64,000 nt of DNA from assembly GCA_963775085.1 (NCBI GenBank), contig CAVZHO010000011.1:186001-250000 (forward strand), written 5' to 3'. Shown here piece after piece: positions 34,417 to 42,087 of the stretch. A model generated the notes under the pieces. That model was not told where the DNA came from. It searched no databases and saw only the letters and a list, made by a program, of their open reading frames with translations. How positions within the stretch are numbered: position 1 is the first letter of the stretch; each line of letters starts with the position of its first letter. This DNA is from JAAFIP01 sp963775085. GTDB lineage: Bacteria > Pseudomonadota > Gammaproteobacteria > Burkholderiales > Burkholderiaceae_C. The translations under genes were made by a program, and so were the position numbers.

Positions 34417-34836
34417 TCAGGACTGCACTTTCTTCAAAGGTTTTGACTTGCCAGCGCTGTTCAACGCAATGGCTTCCAGAACAAGCGCCTTGAAAGCAGC
34501 CGCATCCACCGCGTCACCCTCCAAGAGGTCAATCGCCCGACGCAGGTTGCCGTCCAGGCTCGCGTTAAACAGCCGGGCCGGGTCTTTCAAAGCCGCGCCC
34601 TTGGCAAAGGTCAGTTTCACCTTGTCCTTGTACGACTCCCCCGTACAGATAATCCCGCCCAGCGACCACACCGGCGTACCCATCCACTTCCATTCCTCCA
34701 CCACCTCCGGGGCTGGTTGCCGGATGAGTGCACGCATCGAACTCAGCGTCTCCCCGCGCCAGTCCCCGAGCTCGGCGATTCTGTTTGAGATCAGCTCGGA
34801 TGCCGATTGGTCTGGGCTAGCTTTCGACTTCTTCAT
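34417..34836 (-). CDS. DUF1801 (YdhG/YjbR-like) domain protein
   Basis: 139 residues from ATG at 34836 (MKKSKASPD). The fold motif LIRQPAPEVVEEWKWMGTPV and ICTGESYKDKVKLTFAKGA match DUF1801/YdhG family members, small soluble proteins of unknown biochemical role. The ATG at 34860 is possible but adds residues without homology. It lies downstream of the DUF2971 gene on the same strand with a 62-bp gap; both lie in a pocket bounded by family B elements. GC content is nearer the core genome than that of the DUF2971 gene. Confidence 0.75.
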   Translation of the reverse strand: MKKSKASPDQSASELISNRIAELGDWRGETLSSMRALIRQPAPEVVEEWKWMGTPVWSLGGIICTGESYKDKVKLTFAKGAALKDPARLFNASLDGNLRRAIDLLEGDAVDAAAFKALVLEAIALNSAGKSKPLKKVQS

Positions 34837-34898
34837 GTTTAGCAGACTTCGCGCTCTCAATAGTTGATATCCTGTAGCAAAATTTCATTCGTTTCAAT

Positions 34899-35678
34899 TC
34901 AAGTGGTTTTTGATATTTGAATTTCGTTAAATTCCACGGCAAAGCTCGAATTGCTGAGCTTTCCTTGCCATAGTTGCATTTTTGGATTGATCGACTTGGT
35001 AATAAGTGCAACCACATCAATAGAAGCTTGACTTGCCTTCGGTCCAAAATAAACTCCAGTTAACGCTTCGGGCGGGTAGCGAAATAACGTACCTGCCTCC
35101 TTATGCAGGATTCGCCATTCCTTTTCATATTTCCAATCGTTTGACTTAGTGCAGTACAAAGTTTCAATGAGGGTTGAATCCATTTCCGGGTACAGCAACG
35201 GCATCACCGACACTACAGGTATTTGTTGGACATAAGTTACTATTTTGGCGCTGCTGAATGGGTGAAAACCGGTCGAATACTCAAGACAAAACCCTTTATG
35301 TTTCCCGCCATAATGCGCCCACATCAATAGATTCGACATGTCTTCTGAAAAGCAACAGATACCACGATTGCTAGCAAAATTCTCAATACTGTCGCTTAGG
35401 GCTTCAGCGCCATGTCCAGCTAAAAATAGTTGCAAACTTGGATCACTCATCTTTTCAAGTTCTTTTTTTACCTCATCAGATGTGCTATTGCTAGCAAAAC
35501 ACGTAGCGCGAAAGGTTTGAGCTTCTTGGAGAGATGGTTGGGCGACTAAAGGGTTGGTCGTGCAATCAAATGGGTCATTGAATTGTTTTGGTGTCGCAAA
35601 GTAAACGCTTGAGTTTTTTAAATTCTCAAGTGCTTGAGTGCAAAAAGATTCATATTTATAAATTTTTGATGGTTTCAT
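34899..35678 (-). CDS. DUF2971 family protein
   Basis: 259 residues. The start IYKYESFCTQALENLKNSSV then VYFATPKQFNDPFDC is the DUF2971 signature, followed by GICCFSEDMSNLLMWAHYGG and CLEYSTGF. DUF2971 proteins are scattered in genomic islands; their activity is not established. The gene is visibly more AT-rich than its neighbours and is bounded by family B palindromes at 34120-34238 and 35950-36044, suggesting horizontal gain. It is on the minus strand, upstream of the DUF1801 gene. Confidence 0.8.
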   Translation of the reverse strand: MKPSKIYKYESFCTQALENLKNSSVYFATPKQFNDPFDCTTNPLVAQPSLQEAQTFRATCFASNSTSDEVKKELEKMSDPSLQLFLAGHGAEALSDSIENFASNRGICCFSEDMSNLLMWAHYGGKHKGFCLEYSTGFHPFSSAKIVTYVQQIPVVSVMPLLYPEMDSTLIETLYCTKSNDWKYEKEWRILHKEAGTLFRYPPEALTGVYFGPKASQASIDVVALITKSINPKMQLWQGKLSNSSFAVEFNEIQISKTT

Positions 35679-35846
35679 AGCCGTGCTGCAATGTATTGCG
35701 GTTGTGAGCAGGAAAAAAGCTGAGAATCACTCTCTGATTTTTTGGTGAAGGCCTGTGAATAAAATAGATTGAACTGGATTATTACGTGTAGCCCGTTGCT
35801 TGCGGTATGACACTCGCTGGTTGCATGAGTCGTGAAAACACTCTAA

Positions 35847-35887
35847 ATGCTATGCATAACGTAGCTACTTCTGCCATATTTTATTGG
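35847..35887 (+). repeat. Family A two-hairpin repeat, copy 7 (degenerate)
   Basis: GCTA-N9-TAGC then TACTTCTGCC; the second hairpin is poor. Confidence 0.55.
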
Positions 35888-35949
35888 GTTTGGAGCTAGA
35901 TAGAAGCCAAAAAATAGTCCACCAAATCAGCCATGCGGTGGTTGAAAGG

Positions 35950-36044
35950 GGTTGCGATGAAAAAATCGTAGAGAGGCGCGCTCACGGTCTCAAGATCGCT
36001 ACTGAGGTATTCGCGTGTTCTCGGAGATTTTTTGCAGCGCAACC
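35950..36044 (+). repeat. Family B long palindromic element, copy 2
   Basis: GGTTGCG pairs with CGCAACC and GAAAAAATC with GATTTTTT, with conserved GAGAGGCGCG and CGCGTGTTCTCGGAG inner arms around a ~30-nt centre containing GATCGCTACTGAGGT. Confidence 0.8.
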
Positions 36045-36135
36045 TCTTCAACCGCCGCAGCTCACGATGGTGGATTGCGACTCTTCACACCCCAGGCCGC
36101 CGCTTACGATGGTAGGAGTGAACTCAGAAGCGCAA

Positions 36136-37617
36136 TCAGGCTTTCAAAGCCGCCAGCAACTTGGCATGCACCCCACCAAACCCCCCATTGCTCATACACA
36201 CCACCTGATCCCCCGGCCGGGCAGCGGCGACCACTTGAGCGACTAAAACGTCAATAGAGCTAGCCACCAAAGCCCGCGCGCCCATGGGGGCCAGCACCTC
36301 CGCAGCGTCCCAGTCCAGCCCGCCGGTGTGGCAAAAGGCCAGGTGGGCGGCTTCCAGGCTCCAGGGGAGCTGCTGTTTCATGGTGCCCAGCTTCATGGTA
36401 TTGCTGCGGGGCTCAAACACGGCCAGGATGCGCGCGCCAGCCGTAGCAGGCTTGGCATCCAGCTGCCTGCGCAGACCGCTTAAGGTGAGCTGGATGGCGG
36501 TGGGGTGGTGGGCAAAGTCGTCGTACACCGTCACGCCGCCTACGGTGCCGCGCACTTCCATGCGGCGCTTGACGTTTTCAAAGGCCTGTAGCGCCTGGGC
36601 GGCGACGGTGGCGGCCACGCCCACATGCTGGGCGGCGGCAATCGCCGCCAGCGCGTTCATCTGGTTATGCAGGCCCGATAACGCCCATTTAATATGCGTG
36701 AGCCGCTCCCCTTTGTAGAGCACGTCAAAGTCGCTGGGTTCGCCCACGGCGCTCCAGTCGGAAACGGCTGCGCCAAAGCTGGCTTGCTCGCTCCAGCAGC
36801 CCATGTGCAGCACGCGTTGCAGGCTTTCTTCGATGCCGTTGACCACCACGCGGCCTTGGGAAGGCACGGTGCGCACCAGGTGGTGAAACTGCCGCTCGAT
36901 GTCGGCCAGGCTGGCAAAGATGTCGGCGTGGTCAAACTCCAGGTTGTTCAAAATCGCCGTGCGCGGGCGGTAGTGCACAAACTTGCTGCGTTTGTCAAAA
37001 AAGGCGGTGTCGTATTCATCGGCTTCGATAACGAAAAGGGCCCGCCCGCCTGGGCGGCTGGCCGACACAGGGTTTTGCTCCGTGTCCCCCGCCCGCTGCG
37101 CGGTCTCCTCCTTTAGCTGCGCAAAACCCTGGGCCGGCCAGCCGCCCAGGCGGGCAGACACGCCAAAGTTTAGCGGCACACCGCCTACCAAAAAGCCCGG
37201 ATTTAGCCCGGCGTATTCCAAAATCCAGGCCAGCATGGCGGTGGTGGTGGTTTTGCCGTGCGTGCCTGCCACGGCCAACACATGGCGGCCTTGCAGGAGG
37301 TGTTCGCTCAGCCATTGCGGACCGCTGGTGTAGGGCGCGCCTGCGTCCAAAATGGCTTCCATCAGAGGGAATTTAGGCTCCCCGCTGGGTAGGCGGGCGC
37401 GGCTGACGACGTTACCCACCACATACATGTCGGCTCCCAGCGCCATCTGCTCGGCGCCAAAGCCCTCGATCAGCTCGATGCCCAGGGCGCGCAGCTGGTC
37501 GCTCATGGGCGGGTAGACGCCCGCGTCGCAGCCGGTCACCTTGTGCCTTGCTTCGCGGGCCAGCGCCGCCAGCCCTCCCATAAATGTGCCGCAGATGCCG
37601 AGTATGTGTATATGCAT
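36136..37617 (-). CDS. mpl: Mpl, UDP-MurNAc:L-Ala-gamma-D-Glu-mDAP ligase
   Basis: 493-residue Mur-ligase-family recycling enzyme. It reattaches recovered tripeptide to UDP-MurNAc. The N-terminus MHIHILGICGTFMGGLAALA, ATP loop VAGTHGKTTTTAMLAW, then FVIEADEYDTAFFDKRSKFV, LNNLEFDHADIF and YDDFAHHPTAI are typical. ATG at 37617 is chosen over 37668. Residues about 154-191 (PAQGFAQLKEETAQRAGDTE onward) are an in-frame insertion built from a 35-bp inverted repeat with a 42-bp spacer, absent from ordinary Mpl. Confidence 0.95.
   Translation of the reverse strand: MHIHILGICGTFMGGLAALAREARHKVTGCDAGVYPPMSDQLRALGIELIEGFGAEQMALGADMYVVGNVVSRARLPSGEPKFPLMEAILDAGAPYTSGPQWLSEHLLQGRHVLAVAGTHGKTTTTAMLAWILEYAGLNPGFLVGGVPLNFGVSARLGGWPAQGFAQLKEETAQRAGDTEQNPVSASRPGGRALFVIEADEYDTAFFDKRSKFVHYRPRTAILNNLEFDHADIFASLADIERQFHHLVRTVPSQGRVVVNGIEESLQRVLHMGCWSEQASFGAAVSDWSAVGEPSDFDVLYKGERLTHIKWALSGLHNQMNALAAIAAAQHVGVAATVAAQALQAFENVKRRMEVRGTVGGVTVYDDFAHHPTAIQLTLSGLRRQLDAKPATAGARILAVFEPRSNTMKLGTMKQQLPWSLEAAHLAFCHTGGLDWDAAEVLAPMGARALVASSIDVLVAQVVAAARPGDQVVCMSNGGFGGVHAKLLAALKA
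37044..37155. repeat. 35-bp near-perfect inverted repeat inserted in mpl
   Basis: Left arm 37044-37078 and right arm 37121-37155 match at 33 of 35 positions by eye. Arms begin GCCCGCCTGGGCGGCTGGCC and end GGGTTTTGC. The spacer is 42 bp. The reading frame is kept. Confidence 0.85.
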
Positions 37618-37711
37618 GGGGGGATTGTACGGAGCCGCATGGTCGCCGCCGGAGCCAGGCGGTGGCAAATCTCAGTCAACGCATGACAATACGCACTTTT
37701 GGTAAAGAATC

Positions 37712-37763
37712 TAGCGCATAGTCCTTGTCCTGTGGATATATGTAGCTACTAATAGTGTAGCAA
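37712..37763 (-). repeat. Family A two-hairpin repeat, copy 8
   Basis: On the minus strand: GCTAC-N7-GTAGC, linker TACATATA, then TCC...GGACTATGCG. It lies between mpl and the next gene, in the probable promoter region. Confidence 0.75.
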
Positions 37764-37857
37764 CCAGGGAGCCATGGCATCCTGCCTGATGCAGTCTCAA
37801 GCCGCAAAACCAGGGCCTAGGCTTCCCTGCCTGCCCATACCTTCCTACAATGCAGCT

Positions 37858-38457
37858 ATGCAAGACGCGCAACATGAGATCGCTGCCATGGCCGCCCGGA
37901 TGGTGGTGGAGGAGGGCCTGGAGTATGGCCCGGCCAAACGGCGGGCGCTGAAACAGCTAGGTCTTTCTGGTCGCACCGCCTTGCCCGACAACGACTTGGT
38001 GGAGGACGAGGTGCGCGACTACATTGCCCTGTTTTGCGCCGACAGCCAACCGGGCGAACTGCGGGCACTGCGAGAACTGGCGTTGGTATGGATGGGCCGG
38101 CTGGTACAGTTTCGTCCGTATCTGGGTGGCGCGGTGTGGCATGGGACGGCTACACGCCTGTCAGACATTTACCTGCAGCTGTTCTGTGATGACTCCAAGT
38201 CCGCCGAAATTGCGCTGATCGACCAGGGCGTCAGCTATGCCACGGGTAGTGTGACGGGTTTGCATGGTGACGGTGTGGATGCTTTAAGTATCCACTGCCC
38301 ATGCCGTGCCTTGGGTGAAACGGTAGGCGTACACTTGGTCATCTATGACCATGACGACGTACGCGGTGCCTTAAAGCCAGATCGCAAGGGGCGCAAGCCG
38401 CGCGGTGATATACAGGCAGTAAAGCAACTTTTAGCAGAAGATGCTGCATTTAACTAA
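37858..38457 (+). CDS. Hypothetical protein conserved beside tlpA
   Basis: 199 residues from ATG 37858 (MQDAQHEIAAMAARMVVEEG); an upstream ATG at 37774 would add a low-quality leader. Helical N-terminal half (AKRRALKQLGLSGRTALPDN), then a compact alpha/beta half with RLVQFRPYLGGAVWHGTATR and SDIYLQLFCDDSKSAEIALI, hinting at a nucleotidyltransferase-like fold. Homologues have sometimes been labelled UDP-MurNAc-alanine ligase, for which no Mur motif is visible. It is followed 12 bp later by tlpA. Function unknown. Confidence 0.65.
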   Translation: MQDAQHEIAAMAARMVVEEGLEYGPAKRRALKQLGLSGRTALPDNDLVEDEVRDYIALFCADSQPGELRALRELALVWMGRLVQFRPYLGGAVWHGTATRLSDIYLQLFCDDSKSAEIALIDQGVSYATGSVTGLHGDGVDALSIHCPCRALGETVGVHLVIYDHDDVRGALKPDRKGRKPRGDIQAVKQLLAEDAAFN

Positions 38458-38469
38458 ACTTAAAACCCA

Positions 38470-38997
38470 ATGACCCCAATACAGCGACGATCTTTACTGG
38501 CCGGCATGGCCGCGTTGGCAGGCTTGGGTGGCGCAGGTGTGGCTTGGTGGCAGCATCGACCCAGCGAGCCGGTCAACGCTGCCCTGGGGGAGCTGTGGAC
38601 ATTGGATTTGGAGCTGCCTACAGGGAAGCGCCTGCGCTTTGACAGTTTGCGTGGCAAACCCCTAGTGCTGAATTTTTGGGCTACCTGGTGCCCCCCGTGT
38701 ATAGAAGAACTTCCTTTATTAGAGTCTTTTTATAAGTTAAATGCTGCTAAAAACTGGCAAGTGGTCGGTATTGCCGTAGATAATGCAAAAGCGGTCAAGC
38801 AGTTCCTGGGTAAAATGCCCTTGAGTTTTCCAACCCCTGTGGCCGGGTTGGCGGGCACGGAGCTGTCGCGCTCTTTGGGTAATGTGAGTGGCGGTTTGCC
38901 ATTTACCGTGGTGTTTGATGCCTCTGGTCAGGTGGCGCTGCGGCACATAGGTAAACTCAGTGCTGCGCAGGTCGATGGATTCACCGCCATTCAATAG
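38470..38997 (+). CDS. TlpA-family thiol:disulfide oxidoreductase
   Basis: 175 residues. An N-terminal anchor or signal (SLLAGMAALAGLGGAGVAWW) exports a thioredoxin-fold domain with the active site ATWCPPCIEELPLL (CPPC) and a cis-Pro region GGLPFTVVFDASGQ. It is a periplasmic, probably membrane-tethered reductase of the TlpA/ResA type. In many Burkholderiales aroQ separates tlpA from accB; here only 176 bp of non-coding sequence follows. Confidence 0.9.
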   Translation: MTPIQRRSLLAGMAALAGLGGAGVAWWQHRPSEPVNAALGELWTLDLELPTGKRLRFDSLRGKPLVLNFWATWCPPCIEELPLLESFYKLNAAKNWQVVGIAVDNAKAVKQFLGKMPLSFPTPVAGLAGTELSRSLGNVSGGLPFTVVFDASGQVALRHIGKLSAAQVDGFTAIQ

Positions 38998-39105
38998 CGC
39001 ACATCGGGGTGTCGCAGCTGCCCATTCAAAAGGATCTCCTGCGCAGCCAAGCTCAGCTGCGTGACAAATTGCACATGGTGTAAGATGCGCTCTTCACAGG
39101 TGGTT

Positions 39106-39145
39106 TTGCTATTTAAATGAAAAATAGCTGCAAATAAAGCTAAAT
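39106..39145 (+). repeat. Family A-like hairpin, copy 9 (partial)
   Basis: GCTATTT-N7-AAATAGC is a perfect 7-bp stem, followed by TGCAAATAAAGCTAAATACC. The second hairpin is absent. It lies 29 bp upstream of accB. Confidence 0.5.
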
Positions 39146-39173
39146 ACCTATAAATTAGTTGGAGATAAGCAAG

Positions 39174-39653
39174 ATGGACTTACGCAAACTCAAAACATTG
39201 ATCGACCTGGTGTCTGAATCCAATGTGCAAGAACTGGAGATCACTGAAGCCGAAGGCAAGGTGCGTATTGTCAAGGGCGGCGGGGGCCATCCGCAAGCCT
39301 ATATGGTACCGCACCACACCCAACGTGTTGCCAGCCCCATGGGCGCTGCACAGAGTACAACCGTGCAGGCAGTAGCCCCTGTGTTATCTGAAGCTGCTGC
39401 CACCGTCGTGGCGCTGGCCGGGCATAGCGTCAAGTCGCCGATGGTCGGCAGCTTTTACCGCTCCGCAAGCCCGGGTGCCAAGCCGTTTGTGGACGTGGGC
39501 GACACCGTGGCGGTGGGTGATACGGTGTGCATCATTGAGGCCATGAAAATCCTGAACGAGATCGAGTCGGACAAAGCCGGTGTGGTGAAAAAGATCTTGT
39601 GCGACAACGGCCAGGCCGTGGAATACGGCCAGCCTTTGGTGGTGATTGAATAA
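39174..39653 (+). CDS. accB: AccB, biotin carboxyl carrier protein
   Basis: 159 residues. The N-terminal DLRKLKTLIDLVSESNVQEL and the C-terminal biotinyl domain with EAMKILNEIESDKAG (biotinylated Lys) and the thumb region are typical. A Pro/Ala linker joins them. ATG 39174 has GGAG 9 bp upstream; a TTG five codons earlier is less likely. Carrier subunit of acetyl-CoA carboxylase, 24 bp before accC. Confidence 0.97.
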   Translation: MDLRKLKTLIDLVSESNVQELEITEAEGKVRIVKGGGGHPQAYMVPHHTQRVASPMGAAQSTTVQAVAPVLSEAAATVVALAGHSVKSPMVGSFYRSASPGAKPFVDVGDTVAVGDTVCIIEAMKILNEIESDKAGVVKKILCDNGQAVEYGQPLVVIE

Positions 39654-39677
39654 CCCTCCGGATTTAAAAAAACACCT

Positions 39678-41027
39678 ATGTTTAAAAAGATCCTGATCGC
39701 CAACCGGGGCGAAATCGCGCTGCGCATCCAGCGCGCCTGCAAAGAGATGGGCATCAAGGCCGTGATGGTGTATTCCGAGGCCGACCGCGAGGCCAAATAC
39801 GTCAAACTGGCCGACGAAGCGGTCTGCATTGGCCCCGCGCCTTCGGCGCAGAGCTACCTCAATGTGCCTGCACTGATTGCGACCGCTGAGGTGACCGATG
39901 CCGAGGCGATCCACCCCGGCTACGGGTTTTTAAGTGAAAACGCCGACTTTGCCGAGCGGGTCGAGCGCTCGGGCTTTAAATTTATCGGCCCCACACCCGA
40001 ATCCATCCGCACCATGGGTGACAAGGTGTCGGCCAAGCGCGCCATGATCAAGGCGGGCGTACCCTGCGTGCCCGGCTCCGAGGGCGAGCTGCCGGACGAC
40101 CCGGCGATCATCAAAAGAACCGCCAAAATGGTCGGCTACCCGGTCATCATCAAGGCCGCAGGCGGCGGCGGTGGGCGGGGCATGCGCGTGGTGCACACCG
40201 AGGCGGCGCTGATCAATGCCGTGACCATGACCAAGGCCGAGGCGGGAGCTGCTTTTGGCAACCCGGCGGTGTACATGGAGAAATACCTGCAAAACCCGCG
40301 CCACATCGAGATCCAGATTCTGGCCGATCAGCATAAAAACGCGGTGTATTTGGGCGAGCGCGATTGCTCCATGCAGCGCCGCCACCAAAAAGTGATCGAA
40401 GAAGCGCCCGCACCGGGCATCCCGCGCAAGTTGATTGAAAAAATTGGCGAGCGTTGCACCGCAGCTTGCAGAAAAATCGGCTACCGGGGTGCGGGCACGT
40501 TTGAGTTTTTGTACGAAAACGGCGAGTTTTACTTTATCGAGATGAACACCCGGGTGCAGGTAGAGCACCCGGTAACGGAGTGGATCAGCGGCATTGATAT
40601 TGTTAAAACGCAGATCGAGGTGGCTTATGGCATGAAGCTGCCCTTTACCCAGCGCCAGATCGTGCTTAGGGGTCACGCCATCGAGGTGCGCATCAACGCG
40701 GAAGACGCCTATAAATTCACCCCCAGCCCGGGGCGCATCACCTTGTGGCACCCGCCCGGCGGCCCGGGCGTGCGGGTGGACTCGCATGTGTACACCAACT
40801 ATTTTGTGCCGCCCAACTACGACAGCATGATTGGCAAAATCATTGTTTATGGCGACACCCGCGAGCAGGCGCTGGCGCGCATGCGCACCGCGCTGGACGA
40901 GACCGTGGTGGAGGGCATCCATACCAACATCCCGCTGCACCGCGAGCTGATGGTCGATGCCAAGTTTGTGCAGGGCGGCACCAATATCCACTACCTGGAA
41001 GAGTGGCTGAAAGTACATAAGCGCTGA
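39678..41027 (+). CDS. accC: AccC, biotin carboxylase
   Basis: 449-residue ATP-grasp enzyme that carboxylates biotin on AccB. Motifs: FKKILIANRGEIALRIQRAC, IHPGYGFLSENADFAERVER, KAAGGGGGRGMRVVH (glycine-rich lid), ERDCSMQRRHQKVIEEAPAP, FIEMNTRVQVEHPVTEWISG and RINAEDAYKFTPSPGRI. It forms an operon with accB, with prmA following at 44 bp. Confidence 0.98.
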   Translation: MFKKILIANRGEIALRIQRACKEMGIKAVMVYSEADREAKYVKLADEAVCIGPAPSAQSYLNVPALIATAEVTDAEAIHPGYGFLSENADFAERVERSGFKFIGPTPESIRTMGDKVSAKRAMIKAGVPCVPGSEGELPDDPAIIKRTAKMVGYPVIIKAAGGGGGRGMRVVHTEAALINAVTMTKAEAGAAFGNPAVYMEKYLQNPRHIEIQILADQHKNAVYLGERDCSMQRRHQKVIEEAPAPGIPRKLIEKIGERCTAACRKIGYRGAGTFEFLYENGEFYFIEMNTRVQVEHPVTEWISGIDIVKTQIEVAYGMKLPFTQRQIVLRGHAIEVRINAEDAYKFTPSPGRITLWHPPGGPGVRVDSHVYTNYFVPPNYDSMIGKIIVYGDTREQALARMRTALDETVVEGIHTNIPLHRELMVDAKFVQGGTNIHYLEEWLKVHKR

Positions 41028-41071
41028 TTACCAGCGTGTGCCAACCCGCAACTTGATTTACCTGGCCCCCT

Positions 41072-42010
41072 ATGTTTGAACTCTCTCTCATCGCCCCTGA
41101 AGCGCAGGTTGAACTGCTGAGCGACGCACTCGAAGCCCTGGACGCGGTGAGTGTCAGCGTGGAAGATGCCGACGCCCACACCACGGCCGAGCAGGCCCTG
41201 TTTGGCGAGCCCGGCATGCCGCCGCCCAAAGAGGGCTGGCAGCGCTCCGTCGTCAAGGCGCTATTTGCTACTGAAAAAGTAGCTGCTTACGCCCTGTCTA
41301 CCTTGACTGCGCAGGATTTCTTTACCCAATGCAAGTCACTGGGCATCGCCGAGGTGGCCGACCAGGACTGGGTGCGCCTGACGCAGTCGCAGTTTGCCCC
41401 GGTAGAGATCACGCCCGATTTTTGGATTGTGCCCACCTGGCACCAGGCCCCCGCGCAGGCCCGCAAAATCATCACCCTCGACCCCGGCCTGGCCTTTGGC
41501 ACCGGCACCCACCCCACCACCCGCATGTGCCTGCGCTGGATTGCGCAGTACGGTGTGGCTGGCCAGCGCGTGCTGGACTACGGCTGTGGCTCGGGCATTT
41601 TGGCGATTGGGGCGGCGCTGTATGGCGCGCTGGATATTGACGCGGTAGACATTGACGCAGCGGCCGTGCAGTCCACGCGCGACAACGCGCTGGCCAACCA
41701 TGTGACACTCAAAGCCGGGCTGCCCGATGCCGCGCAGGGGCAGTACCACACCGTATTGGCCAACATCCTGGCGACACCGCTCAAGGTGCTGGCACCCTTG
41801 CTGTGTGCTTATGTGCAGCCCAGCCAGCGGACAGGCGCGGCAGGTGACAAAGATGGAAACAAAACAGCCACCATCCGTAGCGGTCATCTCGTGTTGGCTG
41901 GCATCCTGGAGCGCCAGGCCGACGAGCTCAAAGCCGCCTACGCTCCCTATGCCCGCCTGGAGGTGGCTGACACGCAAGAGGGATGGATATTGATGACCGC
42001 CCGCTTGTAA
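41072..42010 (+). CDS. prmA: PrmA, ribosomal protein L11 methyltransferase
   Basis: 312-residue SAM-dependent methyltransferase that trimethylates L11. Motifs: AFGTGTHPTTRMCLRWI, VLDYGCGSGILAIGAALYGA (SAM loop), IDAAAVQSTRDNA, and the catalytic NILATPLKVLAPLL. A family A repeat half (41265-41300) encodes ATEKVAAYALST in the N-terminal substrate-recognition domain. It follows accC as is usual in Burkholderiales. Confidence 0.95.
   Translation: MFELSLIAPEAQVELLSDALEALDAVSVSVEDADAHTTAEQALFGEPGMPPPKEGWQRSVVKALFATEKVAAYALSTLTAQDFFTQCKSLGIAEVADQDWVRLTQSQFAPVEITPDFWIVPTWHQAPAQARKIITLDPGLAFGTGTHPTTRMCLRWIAQYGVAGQRVLDYGCGSGILAIGAALYGALDIDAVDIDAAAVQSTRDNALANHVTLKAGLPDAAQGQYHTVLANILATPLKVLAPLLCAYVQPSQRTGAAGDKDGNKTATIRSGHLVLAGILERQADELKAAYAPYARLEVADTQEGWILMTARL
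41265..41300 (+). repeat. Family A repeat, copy 10 (inside prmA)
   Basis: GCTAC-TGAAAAA-GTAGC perfect stem, linker TGCTTACG, then GCCC; the second hairpin is missing. Same frame as the murF, murD and lolA copies. Confidence 0.75.
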
Positions 42011-42087
42011 GGCGGGTAGGCCACGCCATCCGGTGGTGTGCTGGCCGATGGCTGGCCTGGCGCAGCGGTCTCATACAATAAGCCCTC

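Larger units (their letters stand above)
35679..36135. other. 457-bp intergenic region between the DUF2971 gene and mpl
   Basis: Contains family A copy 7, family B copy 2 and two imperfect direct repeats around GCTCACGATGGT (from 36054) and GCTTACGATGGT (from 36096). No supported gene. Confidence 0.6.

Noticed and set aside
34120..36044. Family B palindromes as integron attC sites
   Set aside because: No GTTRRRY/RYYYAAC core sites at the ends and no integrase gene in the window.
35884..36246. 120-codon plus frame between the DUF2971 gene and mpl
   Set aside because: Runs through family B copy 2 and into antisense of mpl; apparent similarity with 60068-60649 comes from the shared palindrome, not from a protein.
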